Positions 45,825 to 54,588 of a stretch of 64,000 nt of DNA are shown piece after piece. The stretch lies in contig NZ_JAGHMF010000024.1 in NCBI RefSeq assembly GCF_017741815.1, forward strand, positions 62,001 to 126,000, read 5' to 3'. A program made the translations under genes and the position numbers. The notes below the pieces were generated by a model. That model was not told the DNA's origin. It was given only the letters and a program-made list of their open reading frames with translations, and did no database searches. Positions within the stretch are counted from its first letter, which is position 1. Each line of letters starts with the position of its first letter. The DNA comes from Rhizobium sp. 16-488-2b. Lineage in GTDB: Bacteria > Pseudomonadota > Alphaproteobacteria > Rhizobiales > Rhizobiaceae.

Positions 45825-48575
45825 TTGAAGAACAGCACCAAGAGCGAAAAGAAAGGTGCCTTTGCCCTGAAGCCGTCGCTCGCGCGGCTGGTGGCGGCAA
45901 AGCGCCTGACCGCCCAATGCGTGTTGCTGTTCGAGCAGGTGCTGCCTCTCACCCTGCCCATCCTGTCGCTTGCGGCGCTTTATCTGGCCGCATCCTGGTT
46001 CGGCGTCTTCCGCATCGTTCCCGATTGGCTGCGCATCGTGCTGCTGATCGCCTTCGGCCTTGGGCTGCTGGCAACGCTCTATCCCTTCCGCAAGCTGCAC
46101 TGGCCGGGCTCGGCCGCCGCCGACCGGCTGCTGGAAGAGCGCAACGGCCTGCCGCATCAGCCGGTTGCCGTGCAGGAAGACGAGCCGGCCTTCGACACGC
46201 CCTTCGCCCGCGCGCTGTGGCGCGAGCACCAGACCCGCATGGCCGAGAAGATCGCCTCGCTGGACGCCGGCTTCCCGCAGCCCGATATCGCCTCGCACGA
46301 CCGCTGGGCGCTGCGCGCCATCCCCGCCCTCCTGATCGTCGTCGCCTTCGGCTATTCGCTGTCGACGAACGGCGGCTCGATCGGCGATGCGTTGCAGCCG
46401 CGCCCGCAGGCGCAGGCAACCGACCCGGCCGTGCGCATAGATGCCTGGATCACCCCGCCCGCCTATACCGGCCGCGCCCCCGTCTATCTCACCGCGACCG
46501 GCAGCGAGCAGGGCGCGATCAAGATCCCGCAATCGTCGAACCTCACCGTGCGCGTCTCCGGCGGCAAGGCCGACGAGAAGGTTGTCTTCGCCCGCGAGGA
46601 CGGCCAACGCATCGAGATCGCCGCAGCCGAGAACCCTACCGCCACGCCGAACGCCCCCGCTTCGGCGACACCCGCGCCGTCAACGGCAGAGGGCCAGCAG
46701 CCGGCAGCGGCAACGCCCCAGCAGCAGACCGCCTCCACGCATCAGATGAAGCTCGAGGAAAACGGCACGCTCGAGGTCAACGGCCGCAAATGGGCCTTCG
46801 ACGTCATCCCCGACAAGGCGCCCGAGATCGCCTTCAACGGCTTGCCGAAACCGACGGTCAACGGCGCGCTGGAGATCGGCTACACGATCAAGGACGACTA
46901 CGGCGTCCAGGAAGCCACCGCCGAAATCGTGCCGGTCGAGACAGACACGAGCGCCACGCCTCTTTATCCGCTGCCCGAATACAAGCTCGACATTCCGCGC
47001 CGCAACGCCCGCGACGCCAAGGGCGTGGCCAGCAAGAACCTCACCGAGCATCCGCTCGCCGGCAAGCGCGTGCGCATCACGCTGATCGCCAAGGACGCCG
47101 CCGGCCAGACGGGCCGCAGCCCGCCGCACGAGATGACACTACCCGCCCGCCCCTTCAGCGAGCCGCTCGCAGCCGCCGTCGCCGAGCAGCGCCAGACCTT
47201 CGCGCTCGACACCCGCAAGATGCCTGAGGCGATCGCGCTCAACGAGGCGCTGACGCTGCGCCCGGAAGAGACGATCCCCAATCTCACCAATTACCTGCTG
47301 ATCGAATCCGCCCGCCAGCGCATGAAGCTCGCCAAGGGCGACGAGGCGCTGAAGGACACCGCCGACTATCTCTGGGACATCGCCATCGGCATGGAGGACG
47401 GCAATCTCTCTGAGGCCGAGCGCAATCTGCGCAACGCCCAGCAGAACCTCGCCGACGCCCTGCAGCGCAACGCGCCCGACGCCGAGGTCAAGAAGCTCAT
47501 GGACGAGCTGCGCAAGGCGATGCAGGACTACATGAAGGAGCTGGCACAGCGCATGCAGAATGCGCCGATGCAGCCCAACCAGAACGCCCAGAACGTCATT
47601 CGCCAGCAGGATCTGGAGCGCATGATGGACCAGATCGAAAACCTGGCCCGCTCCGGCAACCGCGACGCCGCCCAGCAGATGCTGTCGGAGCTGCAGCGGA
47701 TGATGAACAACATGCAGGCCGGACGGCCGCAGCGCGGCCAGCAGCAGCAGGGCCAGGACAACAGCCAGATGCGCCAGCAGATGGACAAGCTCGGCCAGAT
47801 CCTGCGCGATCAGCAGAAGCTGATGGAAGAAACCTTCAAGCTCGACCAGCAGCTGAAGGACCGCATGCAGCGCGGCGACCCCAACAACATGAACCCCGAC
47901 CTCGGGATGAACGACCCGCTTCTGAACGACATGCCGATGGACAATGACGGCATGCCGCAGGATCAGCAGCAACAACAGGGCCAGCAAGGCCAGAACCAGC
48001 AGGGCCAGCAGCAACAGGGTCAACAAGGCCAGCAGGGCCAGAATCCGTCGGACGAGATGACGGCCGAACAGCTGCGCGAGGCGCTGAAGCAGCTGCGCGA
48101 GCGTCAGGACCAGCTCGGCAAGCAGCTCGGCGAGATGCAGAAGAGCCTCGGCGACATGGGCATGAAGCCCGGTCAGGGCTTCGGCCAGGCGCAGCGCGAG
48201 ATGGAAGGCGCCGGCCGCGAGCTCGGCCAAGGCCGCGGCGAGCCGGCCATCCAGGGTCAGGGCCGCGCGCTGGAGGCACTACGCCAGGGCGCCCGCGACA
48301 TGATGAACCAGATGATGCAGGCGCAGCAGGGTCAGCAAGGCCAGGGCCAGGGACCGCAGGGCCAGGTCGGCCAGGGCAACCAGAACGGCCGCGATCCGCT
48401 CGGTCGTCCGCGCCGCGCCGACGGTCCAGACTTCGGCGATCAGGTGAAGGTGCCCGACGAGATCGACGTGCAGCGCGCCCGCGAAATCCTCGATGCCATC
48501 AGAGAAAAGCTGGGCAACAACCCTTCACAGGAGATGGAACGGCGCTATCTTGAACGCCTGCTCGATATTCAATAA
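45825..48575 (+). CDS. TIGR02302 (DUF4175-like) membrane protein with Gln-rich region
   Basis: 916-residue protein of a family known mainly in alphaproteobacteria and without assigned function. Two membrane helices near the N terminus (about 40-60 and 67-85) precede a large, apparently periplasmic part with beta-rich segments (about 190-400), then helical repeats rich in Gln, Met and Asn. A Gln/Gly run occurs about 705-745, and another near 830-855. Translation starts at TTG with GGAG six bases upstream; ATG is absent nearby. Low-complexity parts make the opposite strand look like a long ORF, but the plus frame has proper codon use. Located 178 bases after lysA. An envelope role is inferred. 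Confidence 0.85.
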   Translation: MKNSTKSEKKGAFALKPSLARLVAAKRLTAQCVLLFEQVLPLTLPILSLAALYLAASWFGVFRIVPDWLRIVLLIAFGLGLLATLYPFRKLHWPGSAAADRLLEERNGLPHQPVAVQEDEPAFDTPFARALWREHQTRMAEKIASLDAGFPQPDIASHDRWALRAIPALLIVVAFGYSLSTNGGSIGDALQPRPQAQATDPAVRIDAWITPPAYTGRAPVYLTATGSEQGAIKIPQSSNLTVRVSGGKADEKVVFAREDGQRIEIAAAENPTATPNAPASATPAPSTAEGQQPAAATPQQQTASTHQMKLEENGTLEVNGRKWAFDVIPDKAPEIAFNGLPKPTVNGALEIGYTIKDDYGVQEATAEIVPVETDTSATPLYPLPEYKLDIPRRNARDAKGVASKNLTEHPLAGKRVRITLIAKDAAGQTGRSPPHEMTLPARPFSEPLAAAVAEQRQTFALDTRKMPEAIALNEALTLRPEETIPNLTNYLLIESARQRMKLAKGDEALKDTADYLWDIAIGMEDGNLSEAERNLRNAQQNLADALQRNAPDAEVKKLMDELRKAMQDYMKELAQRMQNAPMQPNQNAQNVIRQQDLERMMDQIENLARSGNRDAAQQMLSELQRMMNNMQAGRPQRGQQQQGQDNSQMRQQMDKLGQILRDQQKLMEETFKLDQQLKDRMQRGDPNNMNPDLGMNDPLLNDMPMDNDGMPQDQQQQQGQQGQNQQGQQQQGQQGQQGQNPSDEMTAEQLREALKQLRERQDQLGKQLGEMQKSLGDMGMKPGQGFGQAQREMEGAGRELGQGRGEPAIQGQGRALEALRQGARDMMNQMMQAQQGQQGQGQGPQGQVGQGNQNGRDPLGRPRRADGPDFGDQVKVPDEIDVQRAREILDAIREKLGNNPSQEMERRYLERLLDIQ

Positions 48576-48664
48576 GACGCAGGATATATTCTTGATTTCA
48601 AACCTGCCCCGAACAGCGGCTTTTCACCCGTATGGGGCTATTCCAAAACCGCGGAAGCTTCGTA

Positions 48665-49153
48665 ATGTCGCGGCGGCAGGCGACGAACGATAGCGATTCG
48701 ATGGCAATTCTCTTCAAGACGGTAATCGACGAAAACACGGCATTCGAGATGATTGGCAGTGCCCTGTCCGAGCATGGCAACGACTATGACGGCTATCTGA
48801 ACGTCGTCGCCGACGAAGGTGAGCAGACGCTGACCTGGGGCCCGAACATGCATGCCGAGCAGTTCCAGGCCGAAATGACCGAGATCTTTCGCGCCACCTG
48901 GGACATCTGCCCTTTCTGGGTGGTCTATGAACGCCGTGACGATCGCAAGGATCCCGACGCCAACGATATCCGCAACGCCGCCTTCAGGCTGACCCGCGCC
49001 TACGACGGCGTGCTCGTCGTCACCCTCAGCCTGCTCGACAAGCGCGACCATGCCGAAGACATCGAACTGATCTTCGTCTGCTTCAAGGAAGACCCGCAGC
49101 GCCGGAATTTTCGCGTGCGCTTCGAGGGCAAGTTCATTCAGCCACAAAACTGA
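48665..49153 (+). CDS. Conserved hypothetical protein
   Basis: 162 residues from this ATG, which has GGAAG at about seven bases. Two other starts (48632, 48701) are possible. The protein is soluble and acidic, with a compact alpha/beta pattern: FWVVYERRDDRKDPDANDIRNAAFRLTRAYDGVLVVTLSLLDKRDHAEDIELIFVCFKEDPQ is the densest part. I do not recognise the family. It stands alone, ending at a bidirectional hairpin shared with cpdR. Confidence 0.72.
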   Translation: MSRRQATNDSDSMAILFKTVIDENTAFEMIGSALSEHGNDYDGYLNVVADEGEQTLTWGPNMHAEQFQAEMTEIFRATWDICPFWVVYERRDDRKDPDANDIRNAAFRLTRAYDGVLVVTLSLLDKRDHAEDIELIFVCFKEDPQRRNFRVRFEGKFIQPQN

Positions 49154-49178
49154 AAAAGCCGGCGAGAGCGCCGGCTTT
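49153..49178. terminator. Terminator shared by the hypothetical gene and cpdR
   Basis: GCCGGCG at 49158-49164 pairs with CGCCGGC at 49169-49175, four-base loop, flanked by AAAAA before and TTT after. On the minus strand the stem is followed by five U, so it serves cpdR well; on the plus strand the U run is shorter. Confidence 0.8.
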
Positions 49179-49199
49179 GAATGGCATTAACGAGCTGTC

Positions 49200-49559
49200 T
49201 CAGGCAGCCAGAGCGCGCGCGACCGCCTTGCGGATATCGGGAAGCGCGAATGGCTTCGACACGACGTCGACGATCTTCTCGGCGAGGTCATCGGCGCGTT
49301 CGCGCTGTTCGGCATAGCCGGTCATCAAAAGGATCTTCAGCGCCGGAAAGGCCGACTTCGCCTGGTGCGCAAGCTCGATGCCGTCCATCACGGGCATGCG
49401 GATATCCGACAGCAGCAGGTCGTAGCCGCCGATGTTGAGCTTCTCCAGCCCTTCCGCACCGTCAGCCGCTTCTTCGGTCTCATGACCGTCGAGGCGCAAA
49501 GCGCGGGCTACGAAAGAACGCAGGGAATCTTCGTCTTCCGTAATCAGAATTCTTGCCAT
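49200..49559 (-). CDS. cpdR: Cell-cycle response regulator CpdR
   Basis: 119-residue stand-alone receiver domain. Acidic pocket EDED at 8-11, phosphoacceptor Asp52 in LLSDIRMPVMDG, conserved Thr in LMTGYAE and Lys in SKPF. Length and sequence match CpdR, which in Caulobacter and rhizobia directs ClpXP-dependent proteolysis and cell cycle progression when unphosphorylated. No kinase is adjacent, as expected: CpdR is phosphorylated by CckA-ChpT. The start at 49559 is chosen for the canonical MARILITEDED N terminus. Confidence 0.92.
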   Translation of the reverse strand: MARILITEDEDSLRSFVARALRLDGHETEEAADGAEGLEKLNIGGYDLLLSDIRMPVMDGIELAHQAKSAFPALKILLMTGYAEQRERADDLAEKIVDVVSKPFALPDIRKAVARALAA

Positions 49560-49688
49560 GGTGTGCATTGCTCCGTTTCATGCCCTACCCGCAAATCACA
49601 CGAGTTTCCTTTGCGAGTGGTAAACGGCCGAAGGCAATGATCCGGGCGATGGACGGGATGGTTAACAACCCGTCTTGAAATGACACGT

Positions 49689-50231
49689 TTACGCGTCGCC
49701 CGTCACCACGCCGACGAAGGGAAGTTCGCGGAAGGCATAGGCCACGTCCATGCCGTAGCCGACGACGAAATAGTCGGGGCATTCGAAGCCGACATAATCC
49801 GCTTCCAGCTTTTCCTTGCGCTTCACGCTCTTGTCGAGCAGCACGGCGATGGTGACGTTGCGGGCGCCGCGCTCATAGAGCAGTTCCTTGGCGAACTTCA
49901 GCGTGCGGCCGGATTCGAGAATGTCGTCGATCAGCAGAACGTCGCGGTCCTTCACCTCGCTGTCGATATCCTTGACGATCCTGACACCCTGCGAAACCGT
50001 GCCGGTGCCGTAGCTCGACAGCGTGATGAACTCGACCTCGGGCGCAAGCCCGCTGTCATGCAGCGCGCGGATGAGGTCGGCCGCGAAGATGAACGAGCCC
50101 TTGAGGACAGCGATGACGAGCAGGTCCTTGGTCGGTCCCTTGGCGATCTCCCGGGCGATGGCATGATTGCGCTCGGCAATCATCTCGGCCGTGAAAAGAG
50201 GATCGATATTCTTACCGCGCACCACAGGCAT
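49689..50231 (-). CDS. hpt: Hypoxanthine phosphoribosyltransferase
   Basis: Purine salvage enzyme turning hypoxanthine (and guanine) plus PRPP into nucleotides. 180 residues. The PRPP loop VLLIDDILESGRTL is at about 99-112, and ITLSSYGTGTVSQG is the flexible active-site loop. The start is MPVVRGKNID at 50231 rather than the longer frame. It lies upstream of cpdR on the same strand, separated by 129 bases. Confidence 0.95.
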   Translation of the reverse strand: MPVVRGKNIDPLFTAEMIAERNHAIAREIAKGPTKDLLVIAVLKGSFIFAADLIRALHDSGLAPEVEFITLSSYGTGTVSQGVRIVKDIDSEVKDRDVLLIDDILESGRTLKFAKELLYERGARNVTIAVLLDKSVKRKEKLEADYVGFECPDYFVVGYGMDVAYAFRELPFVGVVTGDA

Positions 50232-50327
50232 GAAGGCTTGCTCCCTGAAAACAAGCACAAGCCGTTAGCACAAACCGCGCGGCGAAACACCCCATAAAGC
50301 ATGTCGCGCACAGGATCGCGGTGCGCT

Positions 50328-51002
50328 TTAGGGCATGAAAGCGAGCCGAACCTCGGGCGTTTTTCCACCGGGATACTGTATCCTGGAGGAGAAGCCACGG
50401 CTTTGGCCGCCATAGATCACGTCGGCGGGCGCATTGATCACCACGCTGGCGACCAGTTTTTCGTCGGCGTAGAGGTTGGCGCGGATCGGCCGCACCATCT
50501 GCGTCGTGCCGCTGACATTGTCGATGATGCCGTTGATCAACAGCACCCGCATGCCATTGGCGTCGCGCGGTGTCGCCGTCACATGGGTGAAGTGCAGCGG
50601 ATCGGTGTCGACCGCCGCATTGGATGCAGACAGACCGGAGAACCCGCCGGAGAGGCCGAAGACGAGGACGCAGAGCGCCACGACAAGCACGGAGAAATGC
50701 TTGAGCGAGGCCTGCTGCAGCCAGGCCTCTGCGGCCTGAACGAAGGATGGCGCCTGAACCGGCGCTGCTTGCGCTGTACGCGGCGATGGACGAGCGCCGG
50801 CGCTGCGGCTGTTGTCGTTGAAGCTACGGCCCTTGAAGCTGCGATCGTTGAAGTCAGGCGCGCGTTGCTTGCCGATGACGACGAACTCGGCGTCGGCGAT
50901 ATCGGCGGGACGGCTTTGCCGGTGCTCGCGCTTCACGGTATCAGGCGGCAGGAAATCGTAGGCCCGCCCGGGTGCCTGGCGCTTGAACGAGGAGGATGTC
51001 AT
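50328..51002 (-). CDS. DUF3426-like single-pass membrane protein
   Basis: 224 residues. A charged, Ser/Arg/Asn-rich N-terminal part (about 1-90) is followed by one membrane helix (about 103-125) and a beta-rich C-terminal domain with LHFTHVTATPRDANGMRVLLINGIIDNVSG and later IRANLYADEKLVASVVIN, resembling DUF3426. Related proteins usually begin with an MJ0042 zinc ribbon; that Cys-containing segment is absent here. Divergent from ftsE, a common arrangement in rhizobia. Function unknown. Start set at MTSSSFKRQ; an earlier ATG at 51041 is possible. Confidence 0.7.
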   Translation of the reverse strand: MTSSSFKRQAPGRAYDFLPPDTVKREHRQSRPADIADAEFVVIGKQRAPDFNDRSFKGRSFNDNSRSAGARPSPRTAQAAPVQAPSFVQAAEAWLQQASLKHFSVLVVALCVLVFGLSGGFSGLSASNAAVDTDPLHFTHVTATPRDANGMRVLLINGIIDNVSGTTQMVRPIRANLYADEKLVASVVINAPADVIYGGQSRGFSSRIQYPGGKTPEVRLAFMP

Positions 51003-51207
51003 GACGACCGCCTTTCCGGTATCCACTGCTTTCACGCCCAACCTCAGAGGCGGGCATTGAAACGAATCCTCTCTACTCGTAAATTTTATTGGTTAATGCT
51101 TCGCAAATGCCGCCATCAAACAGGCGTCTTTCCGGCGAAATTTACCCGTTGTTAACGGATCTGGTTAACAAGTCATGCGGTGAAACAACAAGAAACTGAG
51201 CGGCCCG

Positions 51208-51867
51208 TTGATCCACTTCGAGAATGTCGGTTTGCGCTATGGAATGGGACCGGAAATCCTCCGGGACCTGACCTTCGACATCCCGAAGAAATCCTTCCAG
51301 TTCCTGACCGGCCCCTCCGGCGCCGGCAAGACAACGCTGCTTCGGCTTCTGTTTCTCTCGCTGCAGCCGACACGCGGCCTGATCCGCATGTTCGGTCGCG
51401 ACATCACCGATATACCCCGTACCGAACTGCCGCTGCTGCGCCGCCGCGTCGGCATCATCTTCCAGGAATTCCGCCTGCTCGACCATCTCACCACCTATGA
51501 GAACGTGGCGCTGCCGCTGCGCGTGCGCGGCAAGGATGAGAGCTCCTACAAGACCGACGTGCTGGAACTTCTGAAATGGGTCGGCCTCGGCGAGCGCATC
51601 AACGTGCTGCCGCCAGTGCTTTCGGGCGGCGAGAAGCAGCGCGCCGCGATCGCCCGTGCCCTCATCGACCGCCCCGAGATCCTGCTCGCCGACGAGCCGA
51701 CCGCCAACGTCGATCCGCCGATGGCCCGCCGCCTGCTGAACCTCTTCCTCGAACTCAACCGCCTCGGAACCGCCGTCGTGATCGCCACCCACGATCTGAC
51801 GCTGATGGACCAGGTGGACGCCCGCCGGATGATCCTCTCGGAAGGGCACCTCGACATCCATGACTGA
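51208..51867 (+). CDS. ftsE: Cell division ATP-binding protein FtsE
   Basis: ABC ATPase that with FtsX regulates septal peptidoglycan hydrolases. 219 residues from a TTG start; the N terminus IHFENVGLRYGMGPEILRDL is canonical. Walker A GPSGAGKTT, signature LSGGEKQR and Walker B ILLADEPT are complete. The stop overlaps the ftsX start by eight bases. FtsE lacks the transporter membrane domain, which is FtsX. Confidence 0.95.
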   Translation: MIHFENVGLRYGMGPEILRDLTFDIPKKSFQFLTGPSGAGKTTLLRLLFLSLQPTRGLIRMFGRDITDIPRTELPLLRRRVGIIFQEFRLLDHLTTYENVALPLRVRGKDESSYKTDVLELLKWVGLGERINVLPPVLSGGEKQRAAIARALIDRPEILLADEPTANVDPPMARRLLNLFLELNRLGTAVVIATHDLTLMDQVDARRMILSEGHLDIHD

Positions 51868-52870
51868 GCCAACCGCCCGCCCCACAGCGCCAGCAGCCTC
51901 CAAGGGTCAGAAACGCCCGGAGATGAAGGTGCGCCCGACCGCGCCGATCCTGCCGTCCGCCAATATCCAGGGCAACGCGCTGATGGTCGTCATCGCGATC
52001 ATGGCCTTTCTCGCCTGCCTGACGCTCGGCGGCGTCTCCATGGTGCGCTCGACGGCGGCAAGCTGGGAAAGCCAGATCTCCCGCGAGATCACCATCCAGA
52101 TCAAGCCCGACGACGGGCTCGACATGGACAAGGCGCTGGCTGACGCCCGCCGCATCGCGCTCACCTTCGTCGGCACCAAGGATGGCCAGATCGTCGACGA
52201 GGCCGCCACCGCGCGCCTGCTAGAACCCTGGCTCGGCACCGGCCTCGACATCAAGGAATTGCCCGTTCCCCGCCTCGTCATCATCACCATTGACGAGAGC
52301 AATCCGCCCGATTTCGATGCGATGCGCGCCATGCTGAAGGAGAGTATTCCGCAATCCTCGCTCGACGATCACCGCACCTGGGTCGACCGCCTGGTCTCGA
52401 TGGCGCATACGACGGTCATGATCGGCACCGGCGTGCTGCTGCTGGTCTTCTCCGCCATGGTGCTGACCGTCGTCTTCGCCACCCGTGGCGCATTGTCCGG
52501 CAACAGGCACATCGTCGAAGTCCTGCACTTTGTCGGCGCCGAGAGCTCCTTCGTTGCCAACGAGTTCCAGAAACATTTCCTGAAGATCAGCCTCAAGGGC
52601 TCGGCCGTCGGCTCAGCACTTGCCGCCCTCTTCTTCATGAGCGCCGGTTTCCTGCAGAGCCGCACGCTCGCCACCCCGCAGACCGACCAGGCCACAGCCC
52701 TGTTCGGCACCTTCTCGGTCGGCGCGCTCGGCTATGCCGGCATCTTCGCGACGATGATCGTCATCGCCCTCCTGACCACCTTCACTGCCCGGCTAACGGT
52801 CATGCGCACCATCTACGAAATCGACACGCTGCGCTCCGATCCCACCCGTGCCGACGGCCTTCCGAATTAA
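51860..52870 (+). CDS. ftsX: Cell division protein FtsX
   Basis: 336-residue membrane partner of FtsE. Four helices: one at about 42-62, then three in the C-terminal half starting at TTVMIGTGVLLLVFSAMVLTVVFATRGAL. The periplasmic domain between (about 70-190) would bind hydrolase activators. EVLHFVGAESSFVANEFQKHFLK is the conserved cytoplasmic loop. Overlap with ftsE indicates coupling. Confidence 0.93.
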   Translation: MTEPTARPTAPAASKGQKRPEMKVRPTAPILPSANIQGNALMVVIAIMAFLACLTLGGVSMVRSTAASWESQISREITIQIKPDDGLDMDKALADARRIALTFVGTKDGQIVDEAATARLLEPWLGTGLDIKELPVPRLVIITIDESNPPDFDAMRAMLKESIPQSSLDDHRTWVDRLVSMAHTTVMIGTGVLLLVFSAMVLTVVFATRGALSGNRHIVEVLHFVGAESSFVANEFQKHFLKISLKGSAVGSALAALFFMSAGFLQSRTLATPQTDQATALFGTFSVGALGYAGIFATMIVIALLTTFTARLTVMRTIYEIDTLRSDPTRADGLPN

Positions 52871-52938
52871 GATTACGGGCTGCATTTTGCCATGAAAGCG
52901 TCTGTTCGCCGCCCCAATCTGCGTATATTTTTCGATTC

Positions 52939-53649
52939 ATGAGCATGAGCCGCATGTCGCACGACCCGATTCGCCCGAAAACGGAGCTTTCCCGCTCCGA
53001 GAGCGAGCCCGCGCGCCGTGGCCCCGTTCGCCGCATGCTGCGCTGGGGCGGCGTCACCTTCGTGCTCGCTATCGCCCTGGTTTTCGGCGGCTTTCTGTTC
53101 TTCGCGGATTCGGTCACGACCCTGAAGCCGCCGCTCGATCCGCATGCGGACGCCATCGTCGTACTGACAGGCGGCTACCAGCGCATCGACCAAGCCGTGG
53201 AACTCTTGCAGAAGGGCGCCGGCAAGCGCCTGCTGATCTCGGGCGTGCATCCGACCACCACCCGCAACCAGATCCGCAAGATGACGCAGGCAGCGCCCGA
53301 TCTCTTCGATTGCTGCGTCGACATCGGCTACGACGCGCTGGACACGATCGGCAATGCCGAGGAAGCGACCAACTGGATCCACGCCAAGGGCTACAAGAGC
53401 GTGCTTGTTGTCACCAACAACTACCACATGCCCCGCAGCCTCGCCGAACTCGCCTATGTCGATCCCGAAACCCAGTTCGTGCCCTATCCCGTGGTCAACA
53501 CCGATCTGAAGAACAGCAACTGGTTCACCGATCCCAACGCCATGCGCGTCATGCTGGCGGAATACGGCAAGCTGCTCTTTGCCGGCGCCCGCAACCTGAC
53601 CGGCCTCTTCCGCCACCCGGGTCTGCGCTCGGCCGAAGGCGATACCTGA
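52939..53649 (+). CDS. YdcF/DUF218 family protein
   Basis: 236 residues with one N-terminal membrane helix (about 37-55) and a periplasmic DUF218 domain: HADAIVVLTGGYQRIDQAVELLQKGAGKRLLISG, then VVTNNYHMPRSLAELAYV with the conserved His. Relatives such as ElyC/SanA act in envelope integrity, possibly undecaprenyl-phosphate handling. It lies between ftsX and plsC, the same order as in other rhizobia. Biochemical activity is not known. Confidence 0.9.
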   Translation: MSMSRMSHDPIRPKTELSRSESEPARRGPVRRMLRWGGVTFVLAIALVFGGFLFFADSVTTLKPPLDPHADAIVVLTGGYQRIDQAVELLQKGAGKRLLISGVHPTTTRNQIRKMTQAAPDLFDCCVDIGYDALDTIGNAEEATNWIHAKGYKSVLVVTNNYHMPRSLAELAYVDPETQFVPYPVVNTDLKNSNWFTDPNAMRVMLAEYGKLLFAGARNLTGLFRHPGLRSAEGDT

Positions 53650-53733
53650 GCGGATCAGCGCTTTTTCTGCCGCTCAATATCGTGTAGGACGGCTGTGCCG
53701 CCCGTCTGGCGGATTTAGGCCTCGGGAAACTTC

Positions 53734-54534
53734 ATGATCGCCCTGCGTTCCGTTCTCTTCAACACGATCTTCTACGCCAATCTCATCCTGCGAATGATCG
53801 TGTTCTCGCCCTATTACTTCCTGGCGCCGCGCCGGAGCGCCTATCGCATCCCGAAGAACTGGGCGCTCTCCAACCACTGGCTGATGGAAAAGATCGTCGG
53901 CACCACCTTCGAGATCGAAGGCCTGGAGAACCTGCCCGAGGGCGGCTACATCCTCGCCCCCAAGCACCAGTCCTTCTGGGACACCTATGCGCTGCTCCCG
54001 TGGCTGAAGGACCCGGTCTATATCCTGAAGCGCGAGCTCATGTGGATTCCGCTCTTCGGCTGGTACGCCAAGAAGCAGCGGATGATCCCGATCAATCGCG
54101 GCGCGCGTGGCAAGGTCATGGTCGAGGCGCTGCGCCGCACCAAGGAAGAACTCGCCACCGGCCGCCAGCTGATCATCTACCCCGAGGGCACACGCCGTCC
54201 GCCGGGCGCCGAACCGGTCTACAAATACGGCATCGCCCGCATGTATCGTGACCTGCAGCTGCCTGTCGTGCCTGTCGCGATGCAGCCCGGTCTCTTCTGG
54301 CCGCGCCGCTCGACCATGCGCTATCCCGGCCACTACAAGGTGCGCATCCTGAAGCCGATCGAACCCGGAATGGACCCGGACGCCTTCTTCGCGCATCTGA
54401 TCGAGGTGACCGAGCGCGCCAGCGACGAGATCCTGATGGGCGACGCCGCGCGCAACCCAAACCTGCCGCTGCCGCCCACGGCACTCCAGCGCCTGGAAGA
54501 ACTGCGCAAGCAGGACGCCGCAACGGCCGGCTAA
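53734..54534 (+). CDS. plsC: 1-acyl-sn-glycerol-3-phosphate acyltransferase
   Basis: Inner-membrane enzyme making phosphatidic acid. 266 residues; an N-terminal membrane segment precedes the H-X4-D catalytic motif in PKHQSFWDTY, then the FGWYAKKQRMIPINRG block and the YPEGTRRPPG substrate-binding motif. The stop codon lies inside a tandem pair of hairpins. Probably part of an ftsEX-ydcF-plsC set. The substrate class fits PlsC; other lysolipid acyltransferases share the motifs. Confidence 0.9.
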   Translation: MIALRSVLFNTIFYANLILRMIVFSPYYFLAPRRSAYRIPKNWALSNHWLMEKIVGTTFEIEGLENLPEGGYILAPKHQSFWDTYALLPWLKDPVYILKRELMWIPLFGWYAKKQRMIPINRGARGKVMVEALRRTKEELATGRQLIIYPEGTRRPPGAEPVYKYGIARMYRDLQLPVVPVAMQPGLFWPRRSTMRYPGHYKVRILKPIEPGMDPDAFFAHLIEVTERASDEILMGDAARNPNLPLPPTALQRLEELRKQDAATAG

Positions 54535-54579
54535 GGCGCGCAGCACCTTGGCCCGGCTAAGGCGCATAGCGCCTTGGCC
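54528..54579. repeat. Tandem 26-base repeat with hairpins at the plsC stop
   Basis: Two 26-base units (54528-54553, 54554-54579) differ at three positions. Each contains an inverted repeat; in the second, AAGGCGC-ATA-GCGCCTT is perfect. The plsC stop codon is in the first unit. It may serve as a terminator-like structure between the convergent plsC and ChaC genes, though there is no T-run. Confidence 0.75.
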
Positions 54580-54588
54580 TGCGTCGCG

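Noticed and set aside
47139..48230. Leu/Ala/His-rich minus-strand ORF opposite the TIGR02302 gene
   Set aside because: Arises from the Gln-rich coding sequence read backwards; looks like membrane helices but is an artefact.
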